A stretch of DNA of 64,000 bases from positions 1,660,176-1,724,175 of the forward strand of contig NC_043742.1 of assembly GCF_004337985.1 (NCBI RefSeq), written 5' to 3'. The notes under the pieces are model-generated. The model saw only the letters and a list, made by a program, of their open reading frames with translations, did not search any database and was not told the origin of the DNA. Source of the stretch: Pyricularia pennisetigena. Its lineage: Eukaryota; Ascomycota; Sordariomycetes; Magnaporthales; Pyriculariaceae. Shown piece after piece: positions 25,100 through 37,782 of this stretch (its first letter is position 1; the number at the start of each line of letters is the position of its first letter). A program made the position numbers and the translations under genes.

Positions 25100-26993
25100 C
25101 GACAAGGACGCTTTCTGGCTGGCCCAGGTCCATTTCGCCTCGGGCAGCTATACTCGTGCTCAAGCTCTGCTCTCAAAGTCCGACCTCGTATCCCGCAATC
25201 CCTCATGCCGTTACCTCTCTGCACACTGCTTGATCAAGCAAGGCCAGTATGATGAAGCCCTCAACGTCCTTGGCGATCGCAACCCTACCCACCTGATTCC
25301 GACCGCGTCCAACAAGAGAAGGGCACGTGGTGCCGATGCCGCCGCGAGGTCAAAACAGCCCTCAACGGGATTTTCCCGGAGTGCCGCCAACACGACAGGC
25401 GCAAAGTCTTCACTGTCCCTGGACAGACAGCACCAGCGGGACGATGAGGCGGCAGCCGCAGCGGAGGAGGAGGGCGCACTTGTGCGCCGCTACGAGGCCG
25501 GCATGTGTTACCTGCGAGGACTCTGCTTCGCCAAGCAGAACGCCTTCGACCGCGCCAAGGAGTGTTACAAGGACGCTGTCCGCATCGACGTCCAGTGCTT
25601 TGAGGCCTTCCAGCAGCTGACCAAGAACCATCTCATGTCGCCCGACGAGGAGTGGCAGTTTCTCGAGTCGCTGGGCTTTGACTCGATCCGCGTTAGCACC
25701 CCAGGAGGGGAAGGCGACGATGATGCCTCGGCCGAGGCTGCAACCTTTACCAAGATGCTCTATAGCACGCGCATCTCCAAGTACAGAAATCCGGACGCTT
25801 TCCAGACGGCCGCCGAGTCGCTGTCAAGCCACTACGGCCTCGCCAACAACCCGGACCTGCTTCTAGCGCGCGCGGATCTCCTCTACACTCAGTGCCGATA
25901 CAAGGACGCCCTGGGCATCACGGGGAGCATCCTCGACGCTGACAAGTACAATTTTGCCGTCTACCCGCTCCACCTGGCGTGCCTACACGAGCTACGCATG
26001 ACAAATGTCCTCTTCCTCGTCGCGCACGACCTGGCCGACCATCATCCCGAGGAGCCCTGCACCTGGCTCGCGGTCGGCATCTACTACTTCAGCATCGGCC
26101 GCGTGGCCGAGGCTCGCCGCTACTTCAGCAAAGCCAGCATGATGGACGCACACTTTGGCCCGGCCTGGATAGGGTTCGCGCACACGTTTGCCGCAGAGGG
26201 TGAGCACGACCAGGCCATATCGGCCTACAGCACCGCCGCGAGGCTCTTCACCGGCACGCACCTGCCTCAGGTCTTCCTGGGAATGCAGAACCACGCCATG
26301 AACAACATGACGGTGGCCGAGGAGTTTCTCAAGACTGCCTACGGCCTGTGCCGCGAAGACCCGCTTCTTCTCAATGAGATGGGCGTCGTATTTTACCACC
26401 AGGACCGCCTCAAGGACGCCGCCGCCATGTTCCGCCGCGCCCTCGACGTGGCCGAGGCCAACGACGGCGACCCTCAAGCATGGCTATCGGCTCGAACCAA
26501 CCTGGCCCACGCACTGCGCCGCCAGCGTCACTTCAACCAGGCCCTCGACCAGTTCGACGAAGTCTTGCGTCTGGGCGGCAAGGACCCGGCCATATTCTGC
26601 GCAAAGGGCTTGATCCACCTCGACCAGGGCCGGCCCGGGGATGCCGTCGTTGTCCTGCACGAGGCGCTCGCCATTAGCCCGCAGGACCCCATCGCCACCG
26701 AGCTGCTCAACAAGGCCCTCGAGGACACGGCCGGGGCGAGCCTCTTCGGCGGGGAAGACGGGGACGATGACGACGACGCCCTCGGCGCCACGGGGCCAGA
26801 CATAGCTGCTTTTGAACGGGGCCTCGTAGAGCGTGACCGCGCTTTGCGGGAGCAGAGGAAAGCGAGGGCGGCGGCCGCCGCTGTGGCTGGGGCGTCAGGG
26901 AGGCCGACGCGGGACAAGGGCAAAGGGAAGGAGAGGGCGGGGACGAGGCACCGGAGGAGGGAGAGTCTGATGGATATGAGCGACATCGAATAA
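24870..26993 (+). CDS. CDC16: Anaphase-promoting complex subunit CDC16/APC6/Cut9
   Basis: Exon 1 is 24870-24966 and exon 2 is 25096-26993, separated by a 129-base intron; the joined frame gives 664 residues. The start MEQFLRDWRQDAL and the junction LLAITGDDKDAFWLAQVHF match the N terminus of the Cdc16/Cut9 family. Tetratricopeptide repeats fill most of the protein; clear helical pairs include NPDLLLARADLLYTQCRYKD, CTWLAVGIYYFSIGR, LLLNEMGVVFYHQDRLKDAA and AWLSARTNLAHALRRQRHF. The APC/C is the nuclear ubiquitin ligase that degrades securin and mitotic cyclins; Cdc16 is one of its TPR scaffold subunits. A Ser/Ala/Glu-rich insertion lies at about residues 75-125. The C-terminal tail is acidic (GEDGDDDDD) and then basic (KGKGKERAGTRHRRRES), which may be a nuclear signal or phosphorylated region. 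The gene converges with the m-AAA protease gene. Confidence 0.95.
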
Positions 26994-27124
26994 TGCGCTT
27001 TGATAAAACTCGCGGTTTGGTGGAAGGGGAAAAGAACAAGTAGGGGTACCTGTTTCAGGAAAAGGAGAGGAAAGCCTGCGGGGATATGAGTAGAGATATG
27101 GGATGATCATGATCAGGGATTGGA

Positions 27125-27159
<35 letters not shown>

Positions 27160-27902
27160 GGCACGGCGTTTTTTTATGGCGGAGGAACAGGTGGGCCTTG
27201 TTAACTTTTATACCTTATCTATCTAGATGGATGCCAGATGTTCATGGCGATGCAAGACACGAGTATATTCTTAGGCCTCCAGACCTACAACAACAAATGG
27301 AAATGATTCATCACCGGATTAGACTCGTAAAAAAAAAAAAAAAAAAGCCCATCTTCACGCGTTGAGAAACCTAGTCAATGTACATATCGACGAATGGGTT
27401 GGACAAAATAAACTATTCTTTTTTGCTTCTTCTTTCAGATCTTTTTGCCTTTTAGCTTGTATCGTACAGAGCCAGCTATATACCAATCCAATGAATCGGC
27501 TACAAGGAGCGGTGAGGTATCTTGCAACAAAAAAAGTCCCGTGTGCCGCAACCGCCGACCAAAACCTCCCCCCCTCTCTACCTCGGCCACTTCACATGTC
27601 TAATAAACAGGTAGATATTTAGCCTCGAGCAAGAAGAATTGGCCTCCACTTTTGTGCAGAGATGAATATTCTTCGTGAATAGACTCTAACAGAAGAAAAG
27701 AAAGGACGGCCCCAAAGTCTAAATGCATGACTTTTCACTCAAAGAAAAATACATTTAAAAATAGCAAACATATTGTTACATTCGCCGCACGAGGAAGGTA
27801 CATCAAGAGCAGAAAGGTATCGAGCGGGTGAGGGGATCAAAACTCCTAGCCTGCCCGAGCAGACCCGACCAGAAAATGCAAAATTATGGCCGCCAACAGC
27901 TG
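26994..27902. other. Spacer between convergent CDC16 and m-AAA protease genes
   Basis: 909 bases, no gene seen. It contains a T31 run at 27128-27158 and an A18 run at 27329-27346, and probably carries both 3' untranslated regions. Confidence 0.7.
27128..27158 (+). repeat. Poly(T) tract, 31 bases
   Basis: An uninterrupted run of T, the longest fully sequenced homopolymer in the window, just downstream of the CDC16 stop codon. Its exact length may be unreliable in a draft assembly. Confidence 0.9.
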
Positions 27903-30900
27903 TTACCTCCTGTCCTCAATCGCCTTGAACGCAGCAGGCTGCACCGGCCCTTCCCCACCCTCGGGAGCCGGGGGCGACGGGGGTGCCGGCGGGTCCCTGA
28001 GGTTCTCGCCCGTAGGTAACGGCGACTTGCCGCCGTTTGTGCCGTCAAAGTACTTTGAGAACTCCTCCTTGTCAGGCCACTGTCTGGGTCCCAGCAACCT
28101 TACGATATCATCCCTGGTCAGCTGCTCACGTCGGAGCAGCTCCTCGGCGATGATGCCGATCTCGGCCTTCTTCTCCGTCAGCAGGTCGCGGCACTTCTTG
28201 TAGGCCTCATCCACAATCCGTCGCACCTCGGCGTCGATCGTCTGAGCGGTCGACTCGGCGAACGGCTTCTGAATCTGGTTCGGGTCCTGGTTGAAGTGCA
28301 GCGGGCCGAGCTTTTCCGACATACCCCACTGCGTCACCATGGTGGTTGCCATCTGTGTGACCTTCTTGAAATCGTCCGACGCACCGGTCGTCACAGTCGG
28401 GAAGTGCAGCTCCTCCGAAACGCGCCCCCCGAGAGTCATAGCCATGCGATCCATAAGCTGGTTAACAGTCATCAGGTATGCATCGCCCGAAGGCAGGTAC
28501 TGCGCGTAACCCAAAGCACCCGAGCCGCGAGGGATGATGGAAACCTTGAGGAGAGGGTCTGCCCATTGGAAATACCATCCACATACGGCGTGACCGGCCT
28601 CGTGGTATGCCACCGTGCGCTTCTCTTCGGGACCAAGAACCAGGGATTTACGCTCCAGGCCGCCGATAACTCGCTCAATGGCGCGCTCGAAGTGCACCAT
28701 TGTGACGCTCTCTGCGTTGTCTCTCGCAGCTGTTTAGATAAGAAGTAGATGGTTAATAAGATAACAGACTTGAAGGTGTGTTTTACAGTATTTATATAAA
28801 CAGGCGACTTACCGACTAGTGCAGCTTCATTAACGACGTTGGCAATGTCGGCACCAGCAAAGCCCGGCGTCAGAGCAGCAAGGCGGCCGCACAGGTATTC
28901 AAAATCCTCCTTTGTAAGAATCCGAGCCAGGTGCACCTTAAAAATGTCGGCACGGCCCTTCATGGTCGGCCGGTCAATGTGGATGTGCCTATCGAATCGA
29001 CCAGGTCGCATCAGGGCCTTATCCAGAATGTCGGGTCTGTTGGTACCGGCGAGCACAACGACCTGCTCATTGCTGTTGAAACCGTCCATCTCGGTCAAAA
29101 TCTGGTTCAGCGTGGCCTCGCGCTCGTCATTGCCACCAAAGCGGGCACCCGAGTCACGCGCCTTGCCGATGGCGTCGATTTCGTCGATGAAGATGATGCA
29201 AGGGGCGTGTTTGCGCGCCTCCTTGAACAGGTCTCGCACACGAGACGCACCAACACCAACAAACATTTCGACGAACTCTGAACCACTGACGCTGAAGAAG
29301 GGCACCCCTGACTCACCGGCCGTAGCCTTGGCAAGGAGCGTCTTACCTGTTCCCGGAGGACCAGACAGGATGGCACCACGCGGGATCTTGGCGCCCAACC
29401 GAACGAATTTTTCTGGTGTCTTGAGGAAGCTCACAAACTCGACAATTTCTTGTTTGGCCTCGTCTGCGCCGGCCACGTCGGCAAACTTGACCTTGACGGC
29501 GGACTCGTGGGTGTAGGGCTTGGCCAAGCTCTTTCCGAACTTGAACGGGTTCCCACCGCCGCCTCCGACACCACGCCTAGAGATCCAGGCCAAAAGCCCG
29601 ACCAGCAACAGTGTTGGGGCAAAGCTCATTATGAGGCTTCCGATCATGGACGGCCTCTCATAGCTGATTGGAATCTGCTCCGAGGGTGGGATCCCAAGCT
29701 CTGCCTGTGCTTCTTCGATCTTGCGCTCAAACGAGTCCCTGGACCCAATAGAGAAGTAGACGCGCGGCGTCAGCATCTCACCGCTTGTAGCCCGGGCCGC
29801 ATCAGGGTTGAGGTCGACCCTAACGGTGTCGCCCGAAACAGTGAGCTTCTGCACCAAACCCTTGTCGAGGTACTGGCTGCGGAACTCCTGCCATGTGATC
29901 TCCTTACCGCCTTGGGAGTCACTAGTGAGCATCCACAGCGCAATAAAGCCAAGAATCACTGCTGAAGACTTCCAGTCAGGCTGCGGTGGCGGGCTTCCTC
30001 TGCCCTTCTTTTCTTGACTGTCGCCAGAACTAGGACCTCGTTGGCCTCCTGGCGGCGGGTTTGAAGAAAATAGGTTGGATGCGTTTTGCACAGTCTTGTC
30101 GAGCTTCGCCTTCTCGCTTTCCGGCAGGCGAGAAACGTCCAGGTAGGCCCTTCCCAACATTGTAAGATCCATAAAGTTGATTCCGGATTTCATGTGCTTC
30201 TGAATCAACTCCTTCATTGCAGGGGGGACACCATGCTTCTGGGCACATTCTGCAAAGACTTTCATGCTTGCTTGCTGATTCTTTGGGAGCATCTCCACGA
30301 TGGCCAAGAAGGCCTGCTTTTCCTCCTCGCTGACCTGCACCCAGCCTTTGACCAGGTCTTCGGGAGAGCTCGATTGCTGTGAACCCTGGCTTTCTTGGCT
30401 CTCCTGGGACTTCTCAGTAGCTGGAGCGTTCTTGTCGCTTGTTTCATTGATTCGGACAGCAAAAAGATCCTCCGGCGGTGGCTTACTGTGCTCACGGAGC
30501 ACGTCAACCAGATATAAACCATCCATAAAGCCTAGCCCGGGACCTAGGTGCTTCTGTGCAAAATCCTTGGCAACCTCGGGTGCGCCGCGTTGCTCCCATA
30601 CGTCGACCCATCTGTGGAAATTTTGTCTTCCCGCTTCGTCCATATCAGAGGCCAGGTCACGTAGTGAGTCGGCCTCTTCCTTTGTGATACGCACATGTCC
30701 TTCTAGCAAAGGCAACTCTCTTGCTTCTGCTGGCGTTGCTGCATCGGATGGGGTGGGCTTGTTAGGCTTGATGCTGCTTTGGCTATCATCCTTCTTCTCT
30801 GGTTGCTCAGATGGGTTGTGGGATGATAGGAGCCGCGCGTTATGATTGAACGACCTCAGCGAGCCGACAGCACCGACACGGTATGTCCGGGGGAGCCGGA

Positions 30901-31000
30901 CGGCATGGAAGCTTGGCAGTCGTGGCGATGCCCGTAGCAGTATGGGAACAGACTGCCCGGCGGCCAGTTGCCTGGGGACAAGTCTTAGTAGCCGCGACAT
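27903..31000 (-). CDS. Mitochondrial m-AAA protease subunit (Yta12/Afg3 family)
   Basis: Exon 1 is 31000-28813 and exon 2 is 28729-27903, with an 83-base intron; the product is 1004 residues. The N terminus is rich in Arg, Leu and Ser ([16 protein letters not shown]), as expected for a mitochondrial presequence. Two membrane segments lie near residues 344-359 and 453-474, flanking the FtsH-type intermembrane domain. The AAA core has Walker A GPPGTGKT (547-554), Walker B IIFIDEID (602-609) and RPGRFDRH in the second region of homology. The zinc metalloprotease motif HEAGH is at 772-776. This fixes the product as an inner-membrane, matrix-facing ATP-dependent protease that removes misfolded membrane proteins and matures others. 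I cannot decide between the Yta12 and Afg3 branches. It is longer than yeast Yta12 (about 825) because of a ~200-residue N-terminal region with two similar helical modules (101-160 and 219-278) and a Ser/Gln linker. The C-terminal tail is Pro-rich. Confidence 0.96.
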
Positions 31001-32169
31001 GGCGATTGTGCGTTCTCGGTGGAGGAGTACGTTATGGCTGGCGGGTGGGTTGGTGGCGCGATTCTCTAAGGGCCGAGTAACATTGAGAACGCTTCAAGCG
31101 AAAATTTGGGAAAGGCCAGTGTGAGTGCCGTGCTTGGTTGAGAATATGGTAATGGCTCAGGGCCGCTTGCACTAAAGTGAAGCTGACAGCCCTACGCTTG
31201 AACGTCGATGGCTGTCGCGAGCTATCGAGCGTGGGGTTTTGGGGGTGATTTGGCTGGATGGTCAGGTATGTCCAGCGTATGACAGGCAGATGAGGCAAGC
31301 TGTGGATGGAGCTTGAGCTTGACGTCGCGCGGCAGAATCGGACTGATCCGAGATTCCGCCCCATTCTGTGGTCACGTGGGGCATTTTCAAAAGTGGTTTC
31401 GTCACCAGCTCGGAACAATCGGACTTAAGTCGACCAGCCAGCCTGGTCAGGTTGTTGGGGGGCAAAGCAAGATATGATTTCTAAAGAAATTCACAAGTTG
31501 GTATCTGGTCAGATAATAGTATGGAATTTTTTTTTTTTCTCTTTCGATTTTGGTTCTCTAGCAATACACGGAAAGCTGTACAATATGTGGAAAGCTATGC
31601 AACGACTGCATCCTTGTCCACAACTGTTTCAACGTTAAAAAGCGCCACATTGGTGGCATCAGTGAACAGACATTGACTTGGAGCCAAACGTGCTTAATAC
31701 GCATGCATGACATGCGGACCTAAACCACGTTCATAACTAATCACGTATGGACCGCTTTCGAATCCATATAGAGATTTACACAGTTCGACGGCTTCTATGC
31801 ATAGAATCTTGAAAATAAACAAAATAGTAATAGACGCCTATTAACACCATTCCGTACGCCCATGCCTTGCTATGTAGGTATTCATCGGCGGATCATTTTC
31901 ACGAGTTTCCAATTACATCCCGGAACCGTAAAAACAACACCCGCCGTCCCTTATTCACATCGAGTTTTATGGAAATTCCATAATCCTTCATATTAGCAAC
32001 AGACTTGAGCAAGTCGGTCCAAATGCCTGGGGGCCGGCGTTAGAGATATGCCCGACTTGATCTTCAAATAGACAATCGAGATCCAGTATCATCTCAGCCC
32101 CTCACAAGCTGAAATATGCAATGACAAAATGGTTTTGGCCTGCCATCCCTAGACCTTGGCAGCCTTTGT
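31001..32169. other. Intergenic region upstream of the m-AAA protease gene
   Basis: 1.17 kb between two minus-strand genes. It should hold the protease promoter and the 3' UTR of the MARVEL gene. No further gene is seen; bases 31500-32050 are comparatively AT-rich. Confidence 0.65.
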
Positions 32170-33269
32170 CTAGTGCATAGTCCTGTCATACGGCGCAGCG
32201 GGGAACTGAGCTGGCCTGTCGTCGTAGGGGTCATGTGCAGCAGCCGGCGGGGCATACATGGTCGGTCCGGATGGACCAAGTCCGCCAGGACCTGGCGAGG
32301 GTCCACCAACAGGAGGAGTGTAGCCAGAATGGTCGCCGAAGGGGCTGTTCTCGCGCCTGCCCTGCTCGAACGGGTTGGCCTGACCAGCGATGGGCTGCGG
32401 CTGCCGTCCGTAAGAGTCGTCGTTGTAGGGGCTGCTCGTCCTGCCGCCGTAAGCACTGCCGGTCCTGCCATGTGCGGAGCTGTAACTCTGCTGCTGGCTA
32501 GCCGCGCCGCCGTAGCTCGTGCTGCTGTACGCTCCAGGGCCAGTTTCGATGTCGTCGCGGCCCGGGTCGAGCGGGTGGTGCTGGTCGTGGTCGTCACCGT
32601 GGATCGGGGCGTAGGCATCGTCGCCGTGGGGCGCCATAGAGAATGCGGCCTTGTCCGGATCGATATTCTGCGGGTTCCCCCCGCCGCCGCCGATTCGGTC
32701 GTAACCAGGTAGTTTGCCGTGGAACTGATAGTACTTGAGGCTGTAGATGCTGAAAAATGTCGACCCGGCGAAGAACAGGCAGACAAAAAATCCCAGGCCC
32801 ACAATCGCCTTGCTCTGCCCGCAGGCGGTGCCGCACAGGTTAGCCGTATTGTACGCCGCCTGGGTGGCAAAGGCCGAGAGCCAGATGATGGTGTAGATCG
32901 AGTCGACTGTGATCATGACGTGGGGCTCGGCCAGGTGTCGTGTTCGTGGTGCCCGTGGTGCGCCTATGAGGTAGATCCATGCTGGTATCGAGAGGAAGAA
33001 CTGCGGTGGCCGAAGAGGTTGATTGTCAGACTTTTGCTGCGTTCATGTTGTAATGGCTGTTGAAGTACAAGATTCGGGGTATGGTTATTTATCAAACGTA
33101 CTACTGCGAATGTCCAGCCAACATTGCCGTTAATTACCGAGCCTTCTGCACGGAAGACGATGATCTCTAGGATCCAGGCGATGAGAGCAAAGACGATCTG
33201 GGCAACGTGCAAGGCCAGCTTGATGCCCGGCACCTTATCGGCATCGAACTCAATATCCTCCCACACCAT
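32170..33269 (-). CDS. MARVEL-domain four-pass membrane protein
   Basis: Exon 1 is 33269-33102 (56 codons) and exon 2 is 33000-32170; the 101-base intron starts GTACGT and ends CCGCAG and keeps phase 0. The product is 332 residues. The first ~150 residues contain four hydrophobic helices: LALHVAQIVFALIAWILEII, WTFAVFFLSIPAWIYLIG, IYTIIWLSAFATQAAY and AIVGLGFFVCLFFAGSTFFS. This is the usual layout of fungal MARVEL proteins, which sit in the plasma membrane or vesicles and are linked to membrane apposition and eisosome-like domains. Two cysteines (NLCGTACGQ) lie in the loop before helix 4. The remaining ~170 residues form a hydrophilic tail rich in Gly, Pro, Ser, Tyr and Asp, probably cytosolic and disordered. 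The exact role is unknown. It is divergent from the SDR gene across 2.7 kb. Confidence 0.85.
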
Positions 33270-36014
33270 GTTTGCGAGGGATGTGTTCCCCGAAATGCAA
33301 ATATAGCTGATGCAGTCGAGTTTTTGGTTGTTTATGTGACGTGAGGATTTCGCGCCGTTGGCGTCTTGGGCTTGTAGCGAGTGTATTGAGTTTTCAGTTA
33401 TGGGATGGTTGAAACGCTGGCACTAAGCTGGATCTGGTTTGACAGCAGGCCGTTTGGAAGGAATAAATGAGGACAAAGCTTGAAATCCAATTTCTGTCGC
33501 CCCAAGTCTTCAGTATTCGTATCGTTTTTGAACAGGTGAAAAAAGGGGTCTTCGCTTTCTTTTGCACAAGGAAAAGAAAGTTATGCAGAATGCGGAATGC
33601 AAAAATTGCGAAACGAAACAAATCGTAGAGAGGTGAAGCTAAGGCACACAGAAACAACGAGAATGGATGGAGCCAGACTGGAAATCAACGATGCGACCTT
33701 TACATTGCAGACCGTAGGCGTGTGAGGTCATCATGTAATCCTTGGTTGTGGGGGCTATTCTGAATAAAAACAGGAGCCTAAAAATGGGTCTCACGGCAAA
33801 GAGGAAACGCGTCTCGGGCTAGGGGGGCTGCGTTTGACTCTGCCAGGGCGGCGCAGCAACAACTTACTTTGGTCGATCTGTCGTATAAAGACCCAGTCAG
33901 GCATTTGTTTCTTTCCACTGGTGACTATGGCCATCCCCCAAAGGCAGACAGACCAACCAAGTTTGAGCTTAGTCTTCTTCTCTGCACCGTCAATGGATGG
34001 CCAAGACCTGGACTGCATTCGTTGCTACCCTTGCCGCTGCGACTGCATGCAAGCAAGCAAAGCCACTGGGCTGCCGCGTCCCCTTTCAACCAAAAATCTG
34101 CCCACGGGCCCTGGCGGGTCTTCTTGGTTGCCCGGGGCTGCGCCTCGCGCTAAGCACAAGGAGGCCAAATGCAGTCAATTCATTCACCCAAATCCCCTCA
34201 GCCCTGGGCGGCTAGCCAAGACAACTATACCTAGCTTTGCGGCAATTGGGACAGCCCCGGAAGCTCAGCTCCTGCAACTGAGACTTTCCTGCATCCAAGA
34301 TGTTTTGTTCGACGAAAGTAAATACTCCTTGGAGGAATAGTGGGGGAGTTCCTGGGAACCGAAAAGGAAACAAACGCAACACACCTGGAACAACAGAAAA
34401 GTCTAAATTTAAGATGCTTTCCTACCCAAAATCCGGGATGCCTCCCTTAAGCCAGCCATCTCAACTTTCGGCAGCATCCGCATCGAACTACCTTGTTATT
34501 TATATCTAACATCAGGCGCCTGTCAACCTGTTACCGTACTACGGGATGTGGTTCCTCGTTGGTGCTGCACCAGCGATCCATGCAATCAATAGGAATGGAT
34601 GACAGGCGAGGTTCCTTGGCTGGCAGCAGATGGCGTCTATTGCCTGCACTTGGGCCCAGTTCCTTCCCAAAAGCTGACCGGCCAAGTCGGCGTCTTCTGC
34701 ATCCCTGGGTTCATCTGCTAGACGCACCCGTTCCATATCAAGGCCGTGCGGCTTACATGCAAACGGGCTCACGGTTGCTCCGTACGGAATTGACGATCAG
34801 CAACGCCAAGGCTTAGTCTGATTTTGGTCGAGATTCTAGGTCAATCTTATTTGACCGTTGCTAAGCGGGATATCGTATCTTGGAGCAAGCTTCCGGTCTT
34901 TCCTGCACTTGGCCCCAACCCAACATCGAGAGCATTCAATAGTCAGGTATTATAGAATTCTTATCAGAAAATGCATCGCTGTTTGAGTACACAAGCATTG
35001 GATCCCTTGTTCAACCCGATACAGCCATAACCCCCAAGGACTTGCTGCCCAGACTCTCTGTGTAAATTAAGTATGTCTCTGGAGTGTCAAGTAAAATCCG
35101 AAGATCTTCTCATGCTGTTTGACTGGCATATCACACGCTTTTTTGTGATGGCTTCAATACCTGTTGTGGACATGTTTGGGGAGGGAGAGAAGGGTAAAGA
35201 TCATCGACCAAGGTCGACAACTGTTGACGCTGAAACTGAATACCCATTCCACCCTAGAGTCCAGACACCAAATTGGAAGACCCTGCGGGGACGATCCTGA
35301 GGATGCATGCTGATCATCCCAGGTTTATTCCAGGTCTAGAAATGGTTCTACAAGATCGCCCAGACCTGGAGATCGATATCTATTAATTGTCACCCACACT
35401 ACTTAAAGATTGCAATGCTTAATGGGGACACAAAAACACAGTATCGGCTTCAATGTAATGGAGGACTTTTACTACTGTCTCGAAAGCAAAGGCAACTTAG
35501 CTGCTGACTTGCATATAAGTTGGTCAGGTCGCAGTAGCTCCCGTTGTGGATTCCGCGGACAAAATGTTGCGACACTGGCAAATTTTCGCTGTGGGGGCTG
35601 CTGGAAGCGATGCGCAGTTTATAAGTGTTCGGCATGTTGGCGGCATGTTGCCTACTAATTATTTGCCAAGAGGTTTCGATCCTGATACAAGTCGTTTTGT
35701 GGTATGGTTCAATCGATTTCTGACCCGATATAGAAAGAGGCTTTTCACCACTGAGATCTCGAGTGCTAGTAGGCCGCCAATCTACAAAATGATGTGCGTC
35801 ATTTCAGCTGCAAGATCGCACACATCGGGATCATTCATTGCTTTGATCGACCATTGCATGTGGCATCATCGACAGGTCATGACTTCAAGACTTCATAATG
35901 ACCCTTTCATGTATATATAATTATGGGGCTCTTATACCTGAGATATGCATACAAATGTTTATCGAAGGTCTGACCGTGAGAACAACAACTCGTTGATTAT
36001 TCCCTGACCACATA
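33270..36014. other. Shared upstream region of MARVEL and SDR genes
   Basis: 2.7 kb between divergent genes. Open frames here (for example 33834-34340) have no recognisable content and look like chance frames. Presumably it holds both promoters; I see no specific site I would defend. Confidence 0.6.
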
Positions 36015-36101
36015 ATGAATTTTTCGTTGAGAATCACCCGCAGCCTGAGATTGAATCAAGCAAAAATTCCAATTCCTAGCAACACGCACAGATACCGCAA
36101 A

Positions 36102-37197
36102 ATGTCATCCATCCTATCTGGCAGCAACACCTTTAACCCCGACAAGGACATACCTGACTTGTCTGGCAAGGTACGTCCCCTCCAGATTGCAATATAAGTG
36201 GGAAATAAACATGTTCTGATATCTCCCAACAGCACTACATAGTGACTGGAGGGTCTGCCGGAATAGGTTTTGGTATTGCCGCACATTTGCTGCAGCACAA
36301 AGCCGACAATGTCACCATCTTGTCGAACAAGGAGGATCATGCACAATCGGCGCTCGAAGAGCTGAAGGAATACGGAGATGCATCCAAGGCTCACTGGGTC
36401 AAGTGCGATCTTGAGGATCTCAAGTTTACAGAGAAGGTCGCCAATGAGTTGGCTAGCTCGCAGGACAAGCTTGATGGAGTCAGTGATGCCTTTATTGCAT
36501 CTCTTAACGTACAAACCTCTATAATAGCTGACAAAAATACACCCACCAGCTCGTTCTCAACGCAGGTCTCGGCGTTGGGGTATACAACGAAACAAAAGAC
36601 AAGGTGGATTCCCACTTCCAAGTCAACATCCTCTCGCAGTTCCTCCTCCTGAAAAAGCTCCTTCCTCGCCTGCAAAAGACACCAGGTGCGCGCCTGGTCT
36701 TCGAATCCTCCGACCTGCACAAGGCCGCCGACGGCAGTGCGCAGTTCAAGGACGAAGCCGAGATCAACACCGACATCGGCCCGACCCAGCTCTACAACCG
36801 GACCAAGCTCGCCCTGATCTTGCTCGCCCGGGCACTGCAGCGGAGGAAAGAAGCTGGCGAGCTGGGCTTCCAGCCCGGCCAGAGCGTATTCATCAACGCC
36901 GTGCACCCCGGCGCCGTCGCGACGGACCAGCAGCTCCAGGCTGAGGAGGCCTACGGCACGCTCGGCGTGGCCGGCCATGCCCTCGTCAGGCCGTTCATGA
37001 AGGATCCCGTCTCGCAGGGATGTCGTCCTGCTCTGTACGCCACGACGAGCAAGGAGATTGAGGAGCAGGGTATCAGTGGGCAGTATATTGTGCCGGACAA
37101 GAAGGTGACGAGCCCGAGCAGCAAGGCGCAGGATGATGAGCTTGGCGAGAGGTTGTGGAACCTTATGGAGCAGATGTTGAAGGATAGGCTGGGTTAA
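36102..37197 (+). CDS. Short-chain dehydrogenase/reductase
   Basis: Exons are 36102-36170, 36233-36478 and 36550-37197; introns are 62 and 71 bases and both are phase 0, giving 320 residues. The Rossmann fold shows the nucleotide-binding motif TGGSAGIG directly after the first intron, LVLNAG after the second, the catalytic region VFESSD and the active-site pair in LYNRTKLA (Tyr-x-x-x-Lys), then the HPGAVATD loop. This is a classical NAD(P)-dependent SDR resembling the fungal retinol dehydrogenase/WW-oxidoreductase-like group; the substrate cannot be told. The start at 36102 (MSSILSGSNTF) has A at -3. An in-frame ATG at 36015 would add a 29-residue basic extension that looks like a mitochondrial presequence. 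The gene converges with an MFS carrier gene 585 bases away; that alone does not make a pathway. Confidence 0.9.
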
Positions 37198-37782
37198 GAG
37201 CGCCAGTGCCAGGCTGGATACCTATACCCAATTAGAAATGCGTATACAGCACGAGATGACGTGAATAAGATCAAGCTTGCAGTCAAATACCATTTGCTGC
37301 GCTTTTTTATTGTTCTTTTCCCTCTATTCTAGTTTTCTAATTGAAAACAAAACCGTTTGATAAATTTTTGATTGGCTTTTGTTGGGGATCACATGTGTTG
37401 GGACTGACCCTATCGTAGGCGGTCTTCTCACCGCACGTTTGTTGCGCCTGTAAATCGTTGTTGCTGCCCTTGAAGTCACGCTGCTGGAGCAACCCCCACA
37501 GTATGCCTTTTCTTTCGAGCATATTGGGACTTACTCAATCACAACAAATCCAGCAGTAATAAATGCAGTCTAGATTGTAACTCTCTCCTACTCGGCTGAG
37601 GTTTGTACCAATAAAGTTCGAGCGAAATAACGAAGAACTGTATTGCAAAATTCTCCTCTCGTCACGCCCTATTCAACCCAGGTTCGAGGTCAGATCGGTG
37701 ATGTCAAGAGTAGCAATCTCGGTGTAGACCATAATGTGGTCCAACGTGGCTACGCATGCATGGAGCATTGATTGTGCTTCAG
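37198..37782. other. Spacer between convergent SDR and MFS genes
   Basis: 585 bases with no gene. It presumably contains the two 3' ends. Confidence 0.7.

Noticed and set aside
33834..34340. 168-residue plus-strand frame in the MARVEL/SDR spacer
   Set aside because: No motif, no coding-like codon bias and no supporting context; a chance frame in a long spacer.
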